Shown here one piece after another: positions 25,886 through 36,171 of a stretch of DNA of 64,000 nucleotides; the first letter of the stretch is position 1; each line of letters opens with the position of its first letter. This stretch comes from Nocardioides humilatus. Its GTDB lineage: Bacteria > Actinomycetota > Actinomycetes > Propionibacteriales > Nocardioidaceae. The notes below the pieces were generated by a model. That model saw only the letters and a list, made by a program, of their open reading frames with translations, was not told where the DNA came from and searched no databases. Position numbers and translations under genes: made by a program. The stretch covers positions 1,134,883-1,198,882 of the forward strand of contig NZ_VUJV01000001.1 in the NCBI RefSeq assembly GCF_008373755.1, given 5' to 3'.

Positions 25886-27346
25886 TCAGAGCAGGTCGTG
25901 CACGAACTCCTGCAGCTGCGTCAGGTTGCGGCACTCCACCATCGAGACGATCTCGCGATAGGTCTTCGCGGCCGAGTCGCCCGCACCCCAGCTGCTCTCC
26001 GGCTCGGGGTTGAGCCAGTAGGACCGGCGCACCGAGCCCACGAGCCGCTGGAGGGTCTTGTCCTCGAGGTCGGTGTAGTTGCTGCGGGCGTCGCCGAGGA
26101 TCAGCAGGGTCGTCTTGGGACCCAGCGCGTCGAGGTGCTGCTCCTCGAACTTCGCGAACGCCCGCCCGTAGTTGGTGCGCCCCCACAGGGCCGCATAGCT
26201 GCTCGCGGCCGCGAGCTTCTCGAGAACCTCGACCGGGTCGGCCCCGGGCTGCAGGTGCTCGGTCACCTCGTGGACGTGGTCGATGAACGTGAAGGCCCGC
26301 ATGCTCTGGAAGGACTCGCGCAGGGCGAAGACGAACAGCAGCGTGAACTGGGCGAAGTTGGCGACCGACCCGCTGACGTCGCACAAGACGACGAGGTCGG
26401 TGCGGTGCGGCCGCTTGGGCCGGTGGTGCGTGGTGAGCGGCACCCCGCCGGTGGCGATCGACGCCCGGACCGTGCGCCGGAAGTCGAGGGCGCCTCGGCG
26501 GTGGGCGTGGTGCTCCTTGGTGAGCCGGGTCGCGAGCCGGCGCGCGAGCGGGAAGATCTGTCGGCGCATCTCCTCCAGGTCCGTGCGTCGGGCCGCGGTG
26601 AACGAGAGCTTGTCGATGCTCGGCCGGATCGCCACGTCGGCGACGTGGTCGGGCCCCTTCTCCTCCGCGATGCGACGGCGCGCGTCGTCCTCGACCAACG
26701 TCGTGAAGGCGCCGACGCGGCGGTTGGCGAGCCGGCGCGCGTCGGCGAGCCGGCCCTCGTCGTCCATGTCGCCGAGGAGGCCCTCGACGATCCGGTCGAC
26801 CAGCTCTTGCGGAGCGACCCGCTGCAACGCGGTGTAGGACGACCACGACGACAGCCCCGGCCCACGGCCAGGCATCGCCCCGAACCGACCGACCATCTCC
26901 GCGGCCAGCTGGCGCAACATCTGCTGGTCGCCGCTCTGCAGCGCCTCGGCCAGCCGGTCGCGGAAGTCCTGCAACGCCTCGGCGTTGTCGCGCACCCGCT
27001 CCGCGTCTGCCGCGTCACCAGCGGAATGGTTGGTTTCCTCGTCCGTACCCAACAAATTCCCTGGTGAGGCGCGGACTCCGTCGCCCACGAGGGCCGGGAA
27101 GTAGACGTCGAAGAGCGAGTTGAACGTCGTACGTTGCGGCTGCTTCTTGACCAACGTCGCAGCGAGTACGTCGCGCACGTGCTCGCGGTCGCCCCATCCC
27201 ACCGCGCCCAGCGCGGCCACGGAGTCGAGGTCCTCGGCCAGCGACACGGACAGCCCGGCTCCCCGGAGCGCCTCGATGAAGGAGAGGTGCCGGTCGAGCA
27301 GGCCGCTGGTCTCCGCAGCGGCCGGGCGGGGCTTCGCGCGTTTCAT
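25886..27346 (-). CDS. VWA-domain protein, CoxE/MoxR-associated
   Basis: A 486-residue protein with a C-terminal von Willebrand A domain of the CoxE-like type. The MIDAS motif DVSGS binds a divalent metal (about residue 325), with the companion Thr/Asp in FTFIDHVHE. The N-terminal 300 residues are helical and charged. Such proteins pair with MoxR AAA+ ATPases to assemble or activate metal enzymes. Its ATG overlaps the MoxR stop (ATGA), consistent with a two-protein chaperone unit. The client enzyme is not in the neighbourhood as far as I can tell. Confidence 0.9.
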   Translation of the reverse strand: MKRAKPRPAAAETSGLLDRHLSFIEALRGAGLSVSLAEDLDSVAALGAVGWGDREHVRDVLAATLVKKQPQRTTFNSLFDVYFPALVGDGVRASPGNLLGTDEETNHSAGDAADAERVRDNAEALQDFRDRLAEALQSGDQQMLRQLAAEMVGRFGAMPGRGPGLSSWSSYTALQRVAPQELVDRIVEGLLGDMDDEGRLADARRLANRRVGAFTTLVEDDARRRIAEEKGPDHVADVAIRPSIDKLSFTAARRTDLEEMRRQIFPLARRLATRLTKEHHAHRRGALDFRRTVRASIATGGVPLTTHHRPKRPHRTDLVVLCDVSGSVANFAQFTLLFVFALRESFQSMRAFTFIDHVHEVTEHLQPGADPVEVLEKLAAASSYAALWGRTNYGRAFAKFEEQHLDALGPKTTLLILGDARSNYTDLEDKTLQRLVGSVRRSYWLNPEPESSWGAGDSAAKTYREIVSMVECRNLTQLQEFVHDLL

Positions 27347-28215
27347 CGGTTGAGTCGCAGCTCCTTGATCGCGCGCTGCTGGTCAGAAGCGTGTTTGAGG
27401 ACCGCGCCGAGCGTGTCAGTGATCGCCTTGTCGTCGAGGTCGCGGATCTCCAGCGCGATCAGCGTGCGGGCCCAGTCGACGGACTCCGCGATCGACGGCG
27501 CCTTCTTCAGCTCGAGGTCGCGCAACCGGCCGACCGTGACGACCAGCTGCTCGGCGATCTTGTCGTCGAGGTCGGGCACCTGCGACTGCAGGATCTCGCG
27601 CTCGCGCTCCGCGTCGGGATAGTCGAGGTGGAGGTAGAGGCAGCGACGCTTGACCGCCTCGGAGAGCTCACGGCTCGCGTTGGAGGTGAGGACGACGAAG
27701 GGCCGGCGCTTCGCAGCGACGGTGCCGAGCTCGGGGATGGTCACCTGGAAGTCCGACAAGACCTCGAGCAGCAGACCCTCGACCTCGATGTCGGTCTTGT
27801 CGACCTCGTCGATGAGCAGCACCGTGGGCTCATCGCGGCGGATCGCGGTCAGCAGCGGCCGGGTGAGGAGGAACTCCTCGGTGAAGATGTCGTCGTGCGT
27901 CTGGTTCCAGTCGGCGCCGTCGCTGGACCCTGACTGGGCCTGGATGCGGAGCAGCTGCTTCTTGTAGTTCCACTCGTAGAGCGCCCGCGCCTCGTCGAGG
28001 CCCTCGTAGCACTGGAGCCGGACCAGCTCGGCGCCCGTCGCCCGCGCGACGGCTTTCGCGAGCTCGGTCTTGCCGACGCCGGCCGGGCCCTCCAGGAGCA
28101 ACGGCTTCTCCAGCGCGCCGGCCAAGAAGGTCGTGGTCGCCGTCGCGTTGTCGGCGAGGTAGCCCGCCTCGGTCAACAGAGCAGCGGCCTGGGCCGGGGA
28201 CTCGAACCACGTCAT
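27343..28215 (-). CDS. MoxR-family AAA+ ATPase
   Basis: A 290-residue AAA+ ATPase of the MoxR family. Walker A is GPAGVGKT, Walker B LLIDEVDK, and sensor 1 is in VLTSNASRELS. The family acts with VWA proteins as a chaperone for cofactor insertion or complex assembly. Two in-frame ATGs (28224 and 28215) are possible; I prefer 28215, which is preceded by GGGGG and gives an N-terminus of normal length. It is the first gene of the MoxR-VWA pair, which overlap by ATGA. Confidence 0.92.
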   Translation of the reverse strand: MTWFESPAQAAALLTEAGYLADNATATTTFLAGALEKPLLLEGPAGVGKTELAKAVARATGAELVRLQCYEGLDEARALYEWNYKKQLLRIQAQSGSSDGADWNQTHDDIFTEEFLLTRPLLTAIRRDEPTVLLIDEVDKTDIEVEGLLLEVLSDFQVTIPELGTVAAKRRPFVVLTSNASRELSEAVKRRCLYLHLDYPDAEREREILQSQVPDLDDKIAEQLVVTVGRLRDLELKKAPSIAESVDWARTLIALEIRDLDDKAITDTLGAVLKHASDQQRAIKELRLNR

Positions 28216-28397
28216 AGCCCCCATCCTGCCTGGTCAATCGGCGAACAGATCACACCGTCTGGCTCGTGACCCCGGCGATGGACGCTCGTTGATGTGGCAG
28301 TGACCGAGCACGAGGCGTGGTGGGGCCCGCCCGTCGGTCGAGCCGTTGGTTCTGGCTGCCTCGAAATGAGCTGCTTCGACAAGGGAAGGGGATGACG

Positions 28398-28754
28398 ATG
28401 CCTGCACTCAGCTCCGCGCTGCGGACCGCCGCACTGTCGATCCGTACGGCGATGACCGCCGGTGCCCTGACCCTGCTGGTCGGACTCGGCGCCGTCAGCG
28501 TGCTCGGCTCTCCGCAGCCGCCGGCCGACCACCTGGGCCTCTCGGTCCAGGACAAGGCCACCAGCCGGATCATGGAGCACAACAACTGCTCCACGCGGGG
28601 ATTCGAGCCCAGCGTGATCCCGTCGCGGGCGATCATCCGCGACGCGTCCGGACGCACCCGGGTCGTGTCCTTCGACCATGGTTGGGCGGTCTTCAACAAC
28701 GAGCGGCCCGGCGAGCTCGTCGCCGTCTGCCTCGGCCCGGATCGCAGGCGCTAG
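28398..28754 (+). CDS. Small secreted or membrane-anchored protein, hypothetical
   Basis: A 118-residue protein with a hydrophobic segment (about residues 15-40, AMTAGALTLLVGLGAVSVLG) that works as signal peptide or anchor, then an 80-residue outer part with two cysteines (HNNCSTRG and VAVCLG) that may form a disulfide. ATG 28398 has GGAAGGGG with six bases of spacing, better than the ATG six bases upstream. It lies alone between two minus-strand genes and its TAG overlaps the stop of the tetR gene (CTAG). Function unknown. Confidence 0.65.
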   Translation: MPALSSALRTAALSIRTAMTAGALTLLVGLGAVSVLGSPQPPADHLGLSVQDKATSRIMEHNNCSTRGFEPSVIPSRAIIRDASGRTRVVSFDHGWAVFNNERPGELVAVCLGPDRRR

Positions 28755-29396
28755 GAGCCGGCGGCCATCTCGTCGACCGGCACCGTCGGATCGAGCTCGA
28801 CCCCGATCTCGCGCGCCTGGCCGTCGATCTGGAACCAGATCCAGCGGCTCAGCATCTTGGCGAGCGCGCGCGGGCTGAGCTTGGGGTCGGGGCGACGTAC
28901 CCACTGGTTGACGCTCCCGCGCACCTGCCCGATCAGGCCGACGACCAGCACGTCGAGCGTGGTCATCTGGTCCTCGTCGAGCTCGTGGCCGAGCATGATC
29001 GCGCCGGCCTGGAAGACGGCCGCGATGTCGTTGCCCAGGGCGTCGACCGCGAGGTCGAGCTGGCCGGGCTGGCCGTCACCGAGTGCCCGCTGCGCCATCT
29101 CGTGGAGCTGCGGGTGATCGGCCACCCAGCTGACGTAGCCGCCGACGACGCCGCCGACGATCTGCTCGATGCTGCCGGACAGGACGAGCGTCGAGTCGAG
29201 CTGCTCGCGGATCATCCCGACGATGTGCTGCTGGATCTCTCGATAGAGGTCGATGCGGTTGCTGAAGAGCCGGTAGACGACCGTGCGCACGAGACCCGCG
29301 CGTTCGGCGATCTGCTGGACCCGCAGCTCACTGCCGAGCGGTTGCTCCTCGAGGAGCTCGACCGCGGCGTTGAGGACGTGGAGCCGACGCTCCTCG

Positions 29397-31061
<1,665 letters not shown>

Positions 31062-32057
31062 CTAGGCCGCCTTGGCCGGGGCCCCATGACCGTGGGAGCC
31101 GCGCTCGTGGACCTCGCCGCGGAACCGGGCCGGTCGACCGTCGATGCCGAGTAGCTTCCACAGCGGCCGGGTGACCTTGTTCCGCACGCCGATGTTCTCG
31201 GCGAGCATCCGCAGGTCGGCGAACGTCTCCGAGAGGAGGTCGGTGCTCTGCGGCCCGCCCCAGTAGGCCTCCTTGACCACGCTGCGCGGGATGCCGAGCG
31301 AGCGGTAGGACGACCGGCTCGGCGCCAGGATCATGTCGCACATGATGCGGTAGACGATCGGGGTGAGCACGCCCAGGAGTCCCTTGCGGATGGGGCCCAT
31401 CTCGGCCGACCGCTCCGCGAGGTAGCGGTGGGCGAACGAGATGTGGCGCGCCTCCTCGGCGACGTGGATCGAGACGATCCGCTTCACCAGCGGGTGCATG
31501 TCCCAGTCGCTGCGCAGGATCATCTTCTGCGCGTGGTCGATGGGCTCCTCGCCACCGAGGACCAGGGTGAAGAAGAACTCCGGGAAGAGCGTCGCCATCG
31601 ACGGGATCAGCGCCTGCATCGGCATCGCCTTGGTCCACCGACGCATGCCGGGAGCGTCCACGCCCGAGCGGTTGGTGAACTCCTGGAACATCTGGGTGTG
31701 GTGGGTCTCCTCGGTCGCCTCGTGGGTGACGTAGCGATACTCCGGGGAGCCGTTCGGCAGGTTGAAGACGTACTGCATGAGGCCGCGGATGAGCAGGTTC
31801 TCGAACTGGAGACCCACCTTCATCATCTGCGCGATCATCCAGAGGCCGATCTCCTTCTGCCGGTCCTCGGGCAGCTCCTGGTACCAGGAGGTGGCGCCCA
31901 GCGGGTGCTCCTTCGGCAGGATCCAGCAGTCGTCGTCAGGGTTGATCGCGTAGGCCGGGTTGTCCCAGTCGATGTCGGCGAACGCATCGAAGTGGAGGCG
32001 GACCGACCCCTCGGAGAGGGTCAGCAGGGCCTCGTCGTAGCTCTGGATCTCAGTCAT
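31062..32057 (-). CDS. AurF-like non-haem diiron oxygenase
   Basis: A 331-residue diiron protein. All ligands of the AurF pattern are visible: E86, E116-xx-H119 in EETH, the Glu in LFPEFFF, and HxxxExxH in HVAEEARH. AurF itself oxidises p-aminobenzoate to p-nitrobenzoate; other members hydroxylate diverse substrates. ATG 32057 has GAGGAG seven bases upstream, better than GTG 32060. It lies between the monooxygenase and the ferredoxin reductase in one operon, so the reductase is its likely electron source. The substrate is unknown. This enzyme would start the oxidation series proposed for the operon. Confidence 0.9.
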   Translation of the reverse strand: MTEIQSYDEALLTLSEGSVRLHFDAFADIDWDNPAYAINPDDDCWILPKEHPLGATSWYQELPEDRQKEIGLWMIAQMMKVGLQFENLLIRGLMQYVFNLPNGSPEYRYVTHEATEETHHTQMFQEFTNRSGVDAPGMRRWTKAMPMQALIPSMATLFPEFFFTLVLGGEEPIDHAQKMILRSDWDMHPLVKRIVSIHVAEEARHISFAHRYLAERSAEMGPIRKGLLGVLTPIVYRIMCDMILAPSRSSYRSLGIPRSVVKEAYWGGPQSTDLLSETFADLRMLAENIGVRNKVTRPLWKLLGIDGRPARFRGEVHERGSHGHGAPAKAA

Positions 32058-32068
32058 CACACGTCTCC

Positions 32069-33583
32069 TCAGGCGTTCGCAGCGGTCAGGGTGTGGGGGG
32101 CAGGAACAGTGGTGGTGCGGAACTGCAGGACGGGGTCGTCGACCCGGCCGCGGCGCAGCATCGGCGCGTCACGGAAGTAGTCGTTGCGGATCAGCCACGG
32201 CATCCGCTTGCCCTGACGGGGCATGACGGTGTCGCCGCGCTGGATGTAGCCCGAGCGCATCGAGTCGCCCATGACGGACACCTCGGAGCGGTCGGCGGGA
32301 TCCGCGACGGGGACGACCTGGTCGTGACCCGCCTCGGCCATGTGGGCGAGCAGTCGGCAGAAGTACGCGCTCGCCAAGTCGGCCTTCAGCGTCCAGGACG
32401 CGTTGGTGTAGCCGATGACGAACATGGCGTTGGGCACGCCCTCCATGAGGACGCCCTTGTAGAGCATCCGGTCACGGGTGTCGACCGGCTCGCCGTCGAC
32501 GTTGATCGCGGCGCCGCCGGCGAGCTGGATCTGCAGCCCGGTCGCGCTGACCACGATGTCGGCCTCGAGCTCCTCGCCCGACTTCAGCTTGATGCCGGTC
32601 GCGGTGAAGGTGTCGATGTGGTCGGTGACGATCGACGCCTCACCCTTGCGCAGCACGCGGAAGAGGTCGCCGTTGGGCACGACGCAGAGGCGCTCGTCCC
32701 AGGGGTTGTACGACGGCGTGAAGTGCTTCATGTCCACGCTGCCGATGCGCGCCTTCACCTGGGCGAGCAGGATCTTGCGGGCGAGCGCGGGCTGGCGACG
32801 GGAGAGCTCGTAGACCGCGCGCTGCAGCACGATGTTGCGGGCCCGGCCGGTGCGGTAGATGAAGCCCTGCGGGACGCCGATCTTCGCGAGCGGCGAGGCG
32901 ACGGGGTCGTTGGCCGGGACGGCCATGACGTACGACGGCGAGCGCTGCAGCATCGTCACGTGCTCGGCATCGGGCGCCATCGCGGGGATGAGCGTGATGG
33001 CCGTCGCGCCGCTGCCGATGACGACCACGCGCTTGCCGGTGTAGTCGAGGTCGGCGGGCCAGAACTGCGGGTGCACGATCTGGCCGCCCGCCGCGGTGAA
33101 GGCGTCCTCGCCCGGGAACGCCGGACGGTAGCCCTCGTCGTAGTTGTAGTAGCCGCTCGCACCGACCAGGAAGCGCGCCGTATAGGTCTCGCGCTTGCGG
33201 CCCACGCGGGCCTCGACGGTCCAGCGGCCGGCCTCGGTCGACCAGCTCGCCGAGGTGACGTGGCGGCCGAAGCGGATGTGCTCGGTGACGCCGTACTCCT
33301 CGGCGGTGTCGGCGACGTACTGCTTGATGCTCGGACCATCGGCCAGCACCTTGGTGCCGACCCATGGCCGGAAGTTGTAGCCGAAGGTGAGCATGTCGGA
33401 GTCGGAACGGATGCCGGGGTAGGTGAACAGGTCCCAGGTGCCGCCGACGGCCTCACGCCGCTCGAGGATCGCGAAGGACCGGCCGCTCTGCTCGCGGACC
33501 AGGTGACAGGCGGTGCCGATGCCCGAGAGACCGGCACCGATGATCAGGACGTCGAAGTCGGTCGACTTGTTCGTGTCGCTCAT
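32069..33583 (-). CDS. Flavin-containing (Baeyer-Villiger type) monooxygenase, EthA/MymA-like
   Basis: A 504-residue NADPH- and FAD-dependent monooxygenase. The FAD motif GAGLSGIGTA lies at residue 15, GTWDLFTYPGIRSDSD is the EthA/MymA-type block, and the NADPH motif is GSGATAITLIP. GGQIVHPQFWP fits the Baeyer-Villiger fingerprint FxGxxxHxxxWP except for the first Phe. Such enzymes turn ketones into esters, or oxidise thioamides. ATG 33583 has GGGGAG upstream; the longer frame is shadow sequence. It sits between the hydrolase and the diiron oxygenase, in an order that fits ketone-to-ester oxidation followed by hydrolysis. Confidence 0.93.
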   Translation of the reverse strand: MSDTNKSTDFDVLIIGAGLSGIGTACHLVREQSGRSFAILERREAVGGTWDLFTYPGIRSDSDMLTFGYNFRPWVGTKVLADGPSIKQYVADTAEEYGVTEHIRFGRHVTSASWSTEAGRWTVEARVGRKRETYTARFLVGASGYYNYDEGYRPAFPGEDAFTAAGGQIVHPQFWPADLDYTGKRVVVIGSGATAITLIPAMAPDAEHVTMLQRSPSYVMAVPANDPVASPLAKIGVPQGFIYRTGRARNIVLQRAVYELSRRQPALARKILLAQVKARIGSVDMKHFTPSYNPWDERLCVVPNGDLFRVLRKGEASIVTDHIDTFTATGIKLKSGEELEADIVVSATGLQIQLAGGAAINVDGEPVDTRDRMLYKGVLMEGVPNAMFVIGYTNASWTLKADLASAYFCRLLAHMAEAGHDQVVPVADPADRSEVSVMGDSMRSGYIQRGDTVMPRQGKRMPWLIRNDYFRDAPMLRRGRVDDPVLQFRTTTVPAPHTLTAANA

Positions 33584-33596
33584 GATCACTCCCCGG

Positions 33597-34412
33597 TCAC
33601 GCGACGACGGTCTCGGCGACCGACGACCGCAGGCCCTGCGCGGAGCCGCGCAGGAGGACATCGACGACGCCGGCGACGTCGTCGGACATCGGGACGTGGC
33701 CGCTGCCCTCGAGCCAGACGTGCTCAGCCTGAGGGAGCTGCTTGCGGGCGCGCTCTGCCTGGTAGGGCAGGAGCAGCCGGTCCTTGGTGCCCCACGCGAT
33801 GGTCACGGGGATGTCGTCGGCGATCTCGCCGTCGAAGGGGAAGGCGCCGCCGATGATCGTCTTCAGCGCGGTGCGCGCGCGCACCATCTTGTTGAGGTCA
33901 CCGACCACGCGGTCGCGGTCGAGACGCTCACCGTGGGTCATCAGCGACGCGAGCATCAGCTTGCGGGCGAGGCTGGACCGCGCCATCGTCGGGGCGAGCG
34001 GCTGGGCGATCCGGGCGCCGGTCAGGAGCACGGCGAAGTGCGCGCGGATGTAGGCGAAGTCGCGCTCGCCCTTCCAGAAGCCCGCCGGCGAGAGGCCGGT
34101 CGCGCTGCTGACGAGGCCGTCGGCCGCCGCCTCGAGGGCGATCCGGCCGCCGAGGGAGTTGCCCGCGATGTGGGGGCGCTCGAGGCCGAGCTCGAAGAAC
34201 AGCTCGAGGAGCTGGTCCTGGAGGAGCTCCTTGACGGGCCGGCCGTCCGGGACGAGGTCCGGCGAGTCACCGTGGCCCGGGAGGTCGAAGAGGATGACCT
34301 CGCGGTGCTCGGCGAGCTGCTCGGCGACGGGGTACCACGCCTGGCGGCGGTGGCTGATCCCGTGGACCAGCACCAGGGGCTCACCGGATCCGAAACGCTC
34401 GTAAGCCAGCAT
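33597..34412 (-). CDS. Alpha/beta-hydrolase, first gene of the oxidation operon
   Basis: A 271-residue alpha/beta-hydrolase: oxyanion loop VHGISHRR, nucleophile elbow GNSLGG (Ser), acid in WGTKDRLLLP and His in GSGHVPM. ATG 34412 has GAGGTGG eight bases upstream; the GTG at 34424 has its site too close. It is first in the operon and is followed by the monooxygenase after 13 bases. Members with this pattern include esterases, haloperoxidases and C-C bond hydrolases. In this setting cleavage of an ester made by the Baeyer-Villiger-type enzyme is the simplest role. Confidence 0.88.
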   Translation of the reverse strand: MLAYERFGSGEPLVLVHGISHRRQAWYPVAEQLAEHREVILFDLPGHGDSPDLVPDGRPVKELLQDQLLELFFELGLERPHIAGNSLGGRIALEAAADGLVSSATGLSPAGFWKGERDFAYIRAHFAVLLTGARIAQPLAPTMARSSLARKLMLASLMTHGERLDRDRVVGDLNKMVRARTALKTIIGGAFPFDGEIADDIPVTIAWGTKDRLLLPYQAERARKQLPQAEHVWLEGSGHVPMSDDVAGVVDVLLRGSAQGLRSSVAETVVA

Positions 34413-34453
34413 TCGCTCTACCACCTCACCCGGGCAACGCTGCCCTCAGTTAG

Positions 34454-34470
34454 CTGTACACACTGTACAG
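34454..34470. promoter_or_regulatory. TetR-type palindrome before the oxidation operon
   Basis: CTGTACA-CAC-TGTACAG, perfect seven-base arms with a three-base spacer, 42 bases upstream of the first hydrolase start. On the minus strand a TAGACA hexamer (34483-34488) lies 15 bases before TACAGT (34462-34467), a possible promoter that the palindrome would cover. The tetR gene at the operon end is the natural candidate for binding it. Confidence 0.78.
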
Positions 34471-34534
34471 GGATAAGGCAGATGTCTACACGGTCAGAAG
34501 TTCGCCCGCGAGGCTTTGTGACCCAGGCCACCCC

Positions 34535-35446
34535 TCAGATCGGGGCTGCGCGCCTGCCGCCGTGGGCCCAGGAGAGGAAGGCCTCATCCGGGTGCAGCTG
34601 GCGGGCCCGGGCGTCGTAGGCCCGCAGATCATCGGGACTGAACGCCGTCGCCCACTCCCCCATCCGGCCCGAGCGGAAGAAGTCGGCACCCCTCTTCCAC
34701 ATCGGGTGGTCGGTCTCGGGGGCCAGGTCGTCTGCCCGCGCCCGCATCCGATCGATACCGGCGTGCGCGGCCAGCGCCCGGATGCGGTCGTCGTCGAGGT
34801 CGAACCCCAACGCCCGGGCGAGCCGGGCCAGCTCGCCGACCAGGTCGGCCTGAAGGTCGGCGTAGTGCAGCAGTACGACCCCGGCGTCGTCGCGGCGCTC
34901 CCACGCGACGTTGAGGTGGTGGAGCACGAACGCGGGGTGCACGCTGGTCTGACAGGTGCCCACCGGAGCGGCCACCCCTTCCCCGAAGGTGTCGTACGAC
35001 GGCGCGGTGGCGGCCCGACGCTGGAGCTCGTCCGCACCGATCGAGGCGGCCAGAGCGGGCAGGACCTGGTCGTAGTCGGTGTTGTCGCGGTGGCCTTGCA
35101 TCGAGAGCCAGACGTCGCGCGGGTCGCGACCGACGACGACGTAGGTGACGCGGTCGTCGAGCGGAAGGCCGTCGAGCGGCACGTGGGTCTTGATGAAACG
35201 GCGGTGCCGCTGCGCCGCCAGCCGTTCGTGCAGCACCGGCAGCGGCGTGAACTCCGCGTCGAGCCACGGCGAGACGACACCGAGCCGGTCCGGGAGATCG
35301 GGGCCGTCGAAGACCAGCAGCGCGACGAGCATCTGGGTCCAGGTCGTGCCGCACTTCGACGGCGTGCTGATCACGATGTCGCCGTCGCGGTGCTCGAAGC
35401 CCTCCCACCTCCGCGAGTCGGCCGCGGGCGACTGGTAGGTGCGCAT
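34535..35446 (-). CDS. Sulfotransferase-domain protein
   Basis: A 303-residue cytosolic sulfotransferase that moves sulfate from PAPS to a hydroxyl or amine. The 5'-phosphosulfate loop is TPSKCGTTWTQ near residue 28 and the 3'-phosphate motif VGRDPRDVWLS near residue 105; the general base may be the His in KTHVPL. The sequence looks like the Sulfotransfer_1 family of actinobacteria. Its ATG follows the stop of the secreted-protein gene after one base, so both are read together. No PAPS synthesis genes are in the window. Acceptor unknown. Confidence 0.9.
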   Translation of the reverse strand: MRTYQSPAADSRRWEGFEHRDGDIVISTPSKCGTTWTQMLVALLVFDGPDLPDRLGVVSPWLDAEFTPLPVLHERLAAQRHRRFIKTHVPLDGLPLDDRVTYVVVGRDPRDVWLSMQGHRDNTDYDQVLPALAASIGADELQRRAATAPSYDTFGEGVAAPVGTCQTSVHPAFVLHHLNVAWERRDDAGVVLLHYADLQADLVGELARLARALGFDLDDDRIRALAAHAGIDRMRARADDLAPETDHPMWKRGADFFRSGRMGEWATAFSPDDLRAYDARARQLHPDEAFLSWAHGGRRAAPI

Positions 35447-35447
35447 C

Positions 35448-36125
35448 TCAGTTGCTGCGCGCGCCCCAGGCCCGCGTGTCGGCCCGCGTGAACCGCGGGG
35501 CGCTCGGCGCACGGAGCCGGTCTCCGGGCAGCTCGATCTCGCGCACGTGGCCGTAGCCCGCCGGGATCGTGCGGCCGAGGAAAGCCACCCAGTCGATCTT
35601 GTGCCGGTGGACCATCACGACGATCGAGCCGTTGGCAGGCACCCGGGCGCGACCGTCGGGGCGCGGCTCCCTGAAGCTGCCGTAGAGGATGGTCGCGACC
35701 CGGTCGTTCGCGTTGGTCACCCGCAGCCGACCGGGGCGGGCTGCCTTCTCGACCACGACGTCGGTGACCTCGCGGAAGGAGACCGTCAGGGTCGCCGGCA
35801 CGAGCGTCTCGTAGTCGCACGCGTAGTAGGTGACGACGATGTCCTCGGCGCCCTCCCCGGAGAAGACGACCAGCTTGCCGCCCTCGATCGCCACGAAGTA
35901 GTCGGCATCCTCGGGGACCGGGGCCAGCCGGCAGATCGCCAGCTCGTCACCGTCAGGGTCGGAGTCGTTGGCGAGCACGTCGATGACGCGGAACTCGCCC
36001 GGATACATCCACTTGTGGTCGTCCTGAGCGACGGGCGGAGTGGCCGAGGCCGGCGCAGCGACGCCGAGACCCGCTCCGACGACGAGGGTCAGCGCTGCGG
36101 CGCGGAGCCCGAGAGTGCGTGCCAT
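35448..36125 (-). CDS. Secreted protein with cadherin-like (Big_9) domain
   Basis: A 225-residue secreted protein. The Sec signal peptide (about 1-29) ends in the APASA cleavage site. The region after it has DVLANDSDPDGDEL, the calcium-binding-like signature of bacterial Ig/cadherin-like repeats (PF17963 type), at about residues 48-62. The C-terminal 90 residues are basic and not recognised. ATG start. A role in the cell envelope or as an adhesin is possible; its coupling to a sulfotransferase is unexplained. Confidence 0.78.
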   Translation of the reverse strand: MARTLGLRAAALTLVVGAGLGVAAPASATPPVAQDDHKWMYPGEFRVIDVLANDSDPDGDELAICRLAPVPEDADYFVAIEGGKLVVFSGEGAEDIVVTYYACDYETLVPATLTVSFREVTDVVVEKAARPGRLRVTNANDRVATILYGSFREPRPDGRARVPANGSIVVMVHRHKIDWVAFLGRTIPAGYGHVREIELPGDRLRAPSAPRFTRADTRAWGARSN

Positions 36126-36171
36126 GGTTCGTGCTCCGTTCCCGCGCGGGAGGCGTCGCGCGACTGGATCC

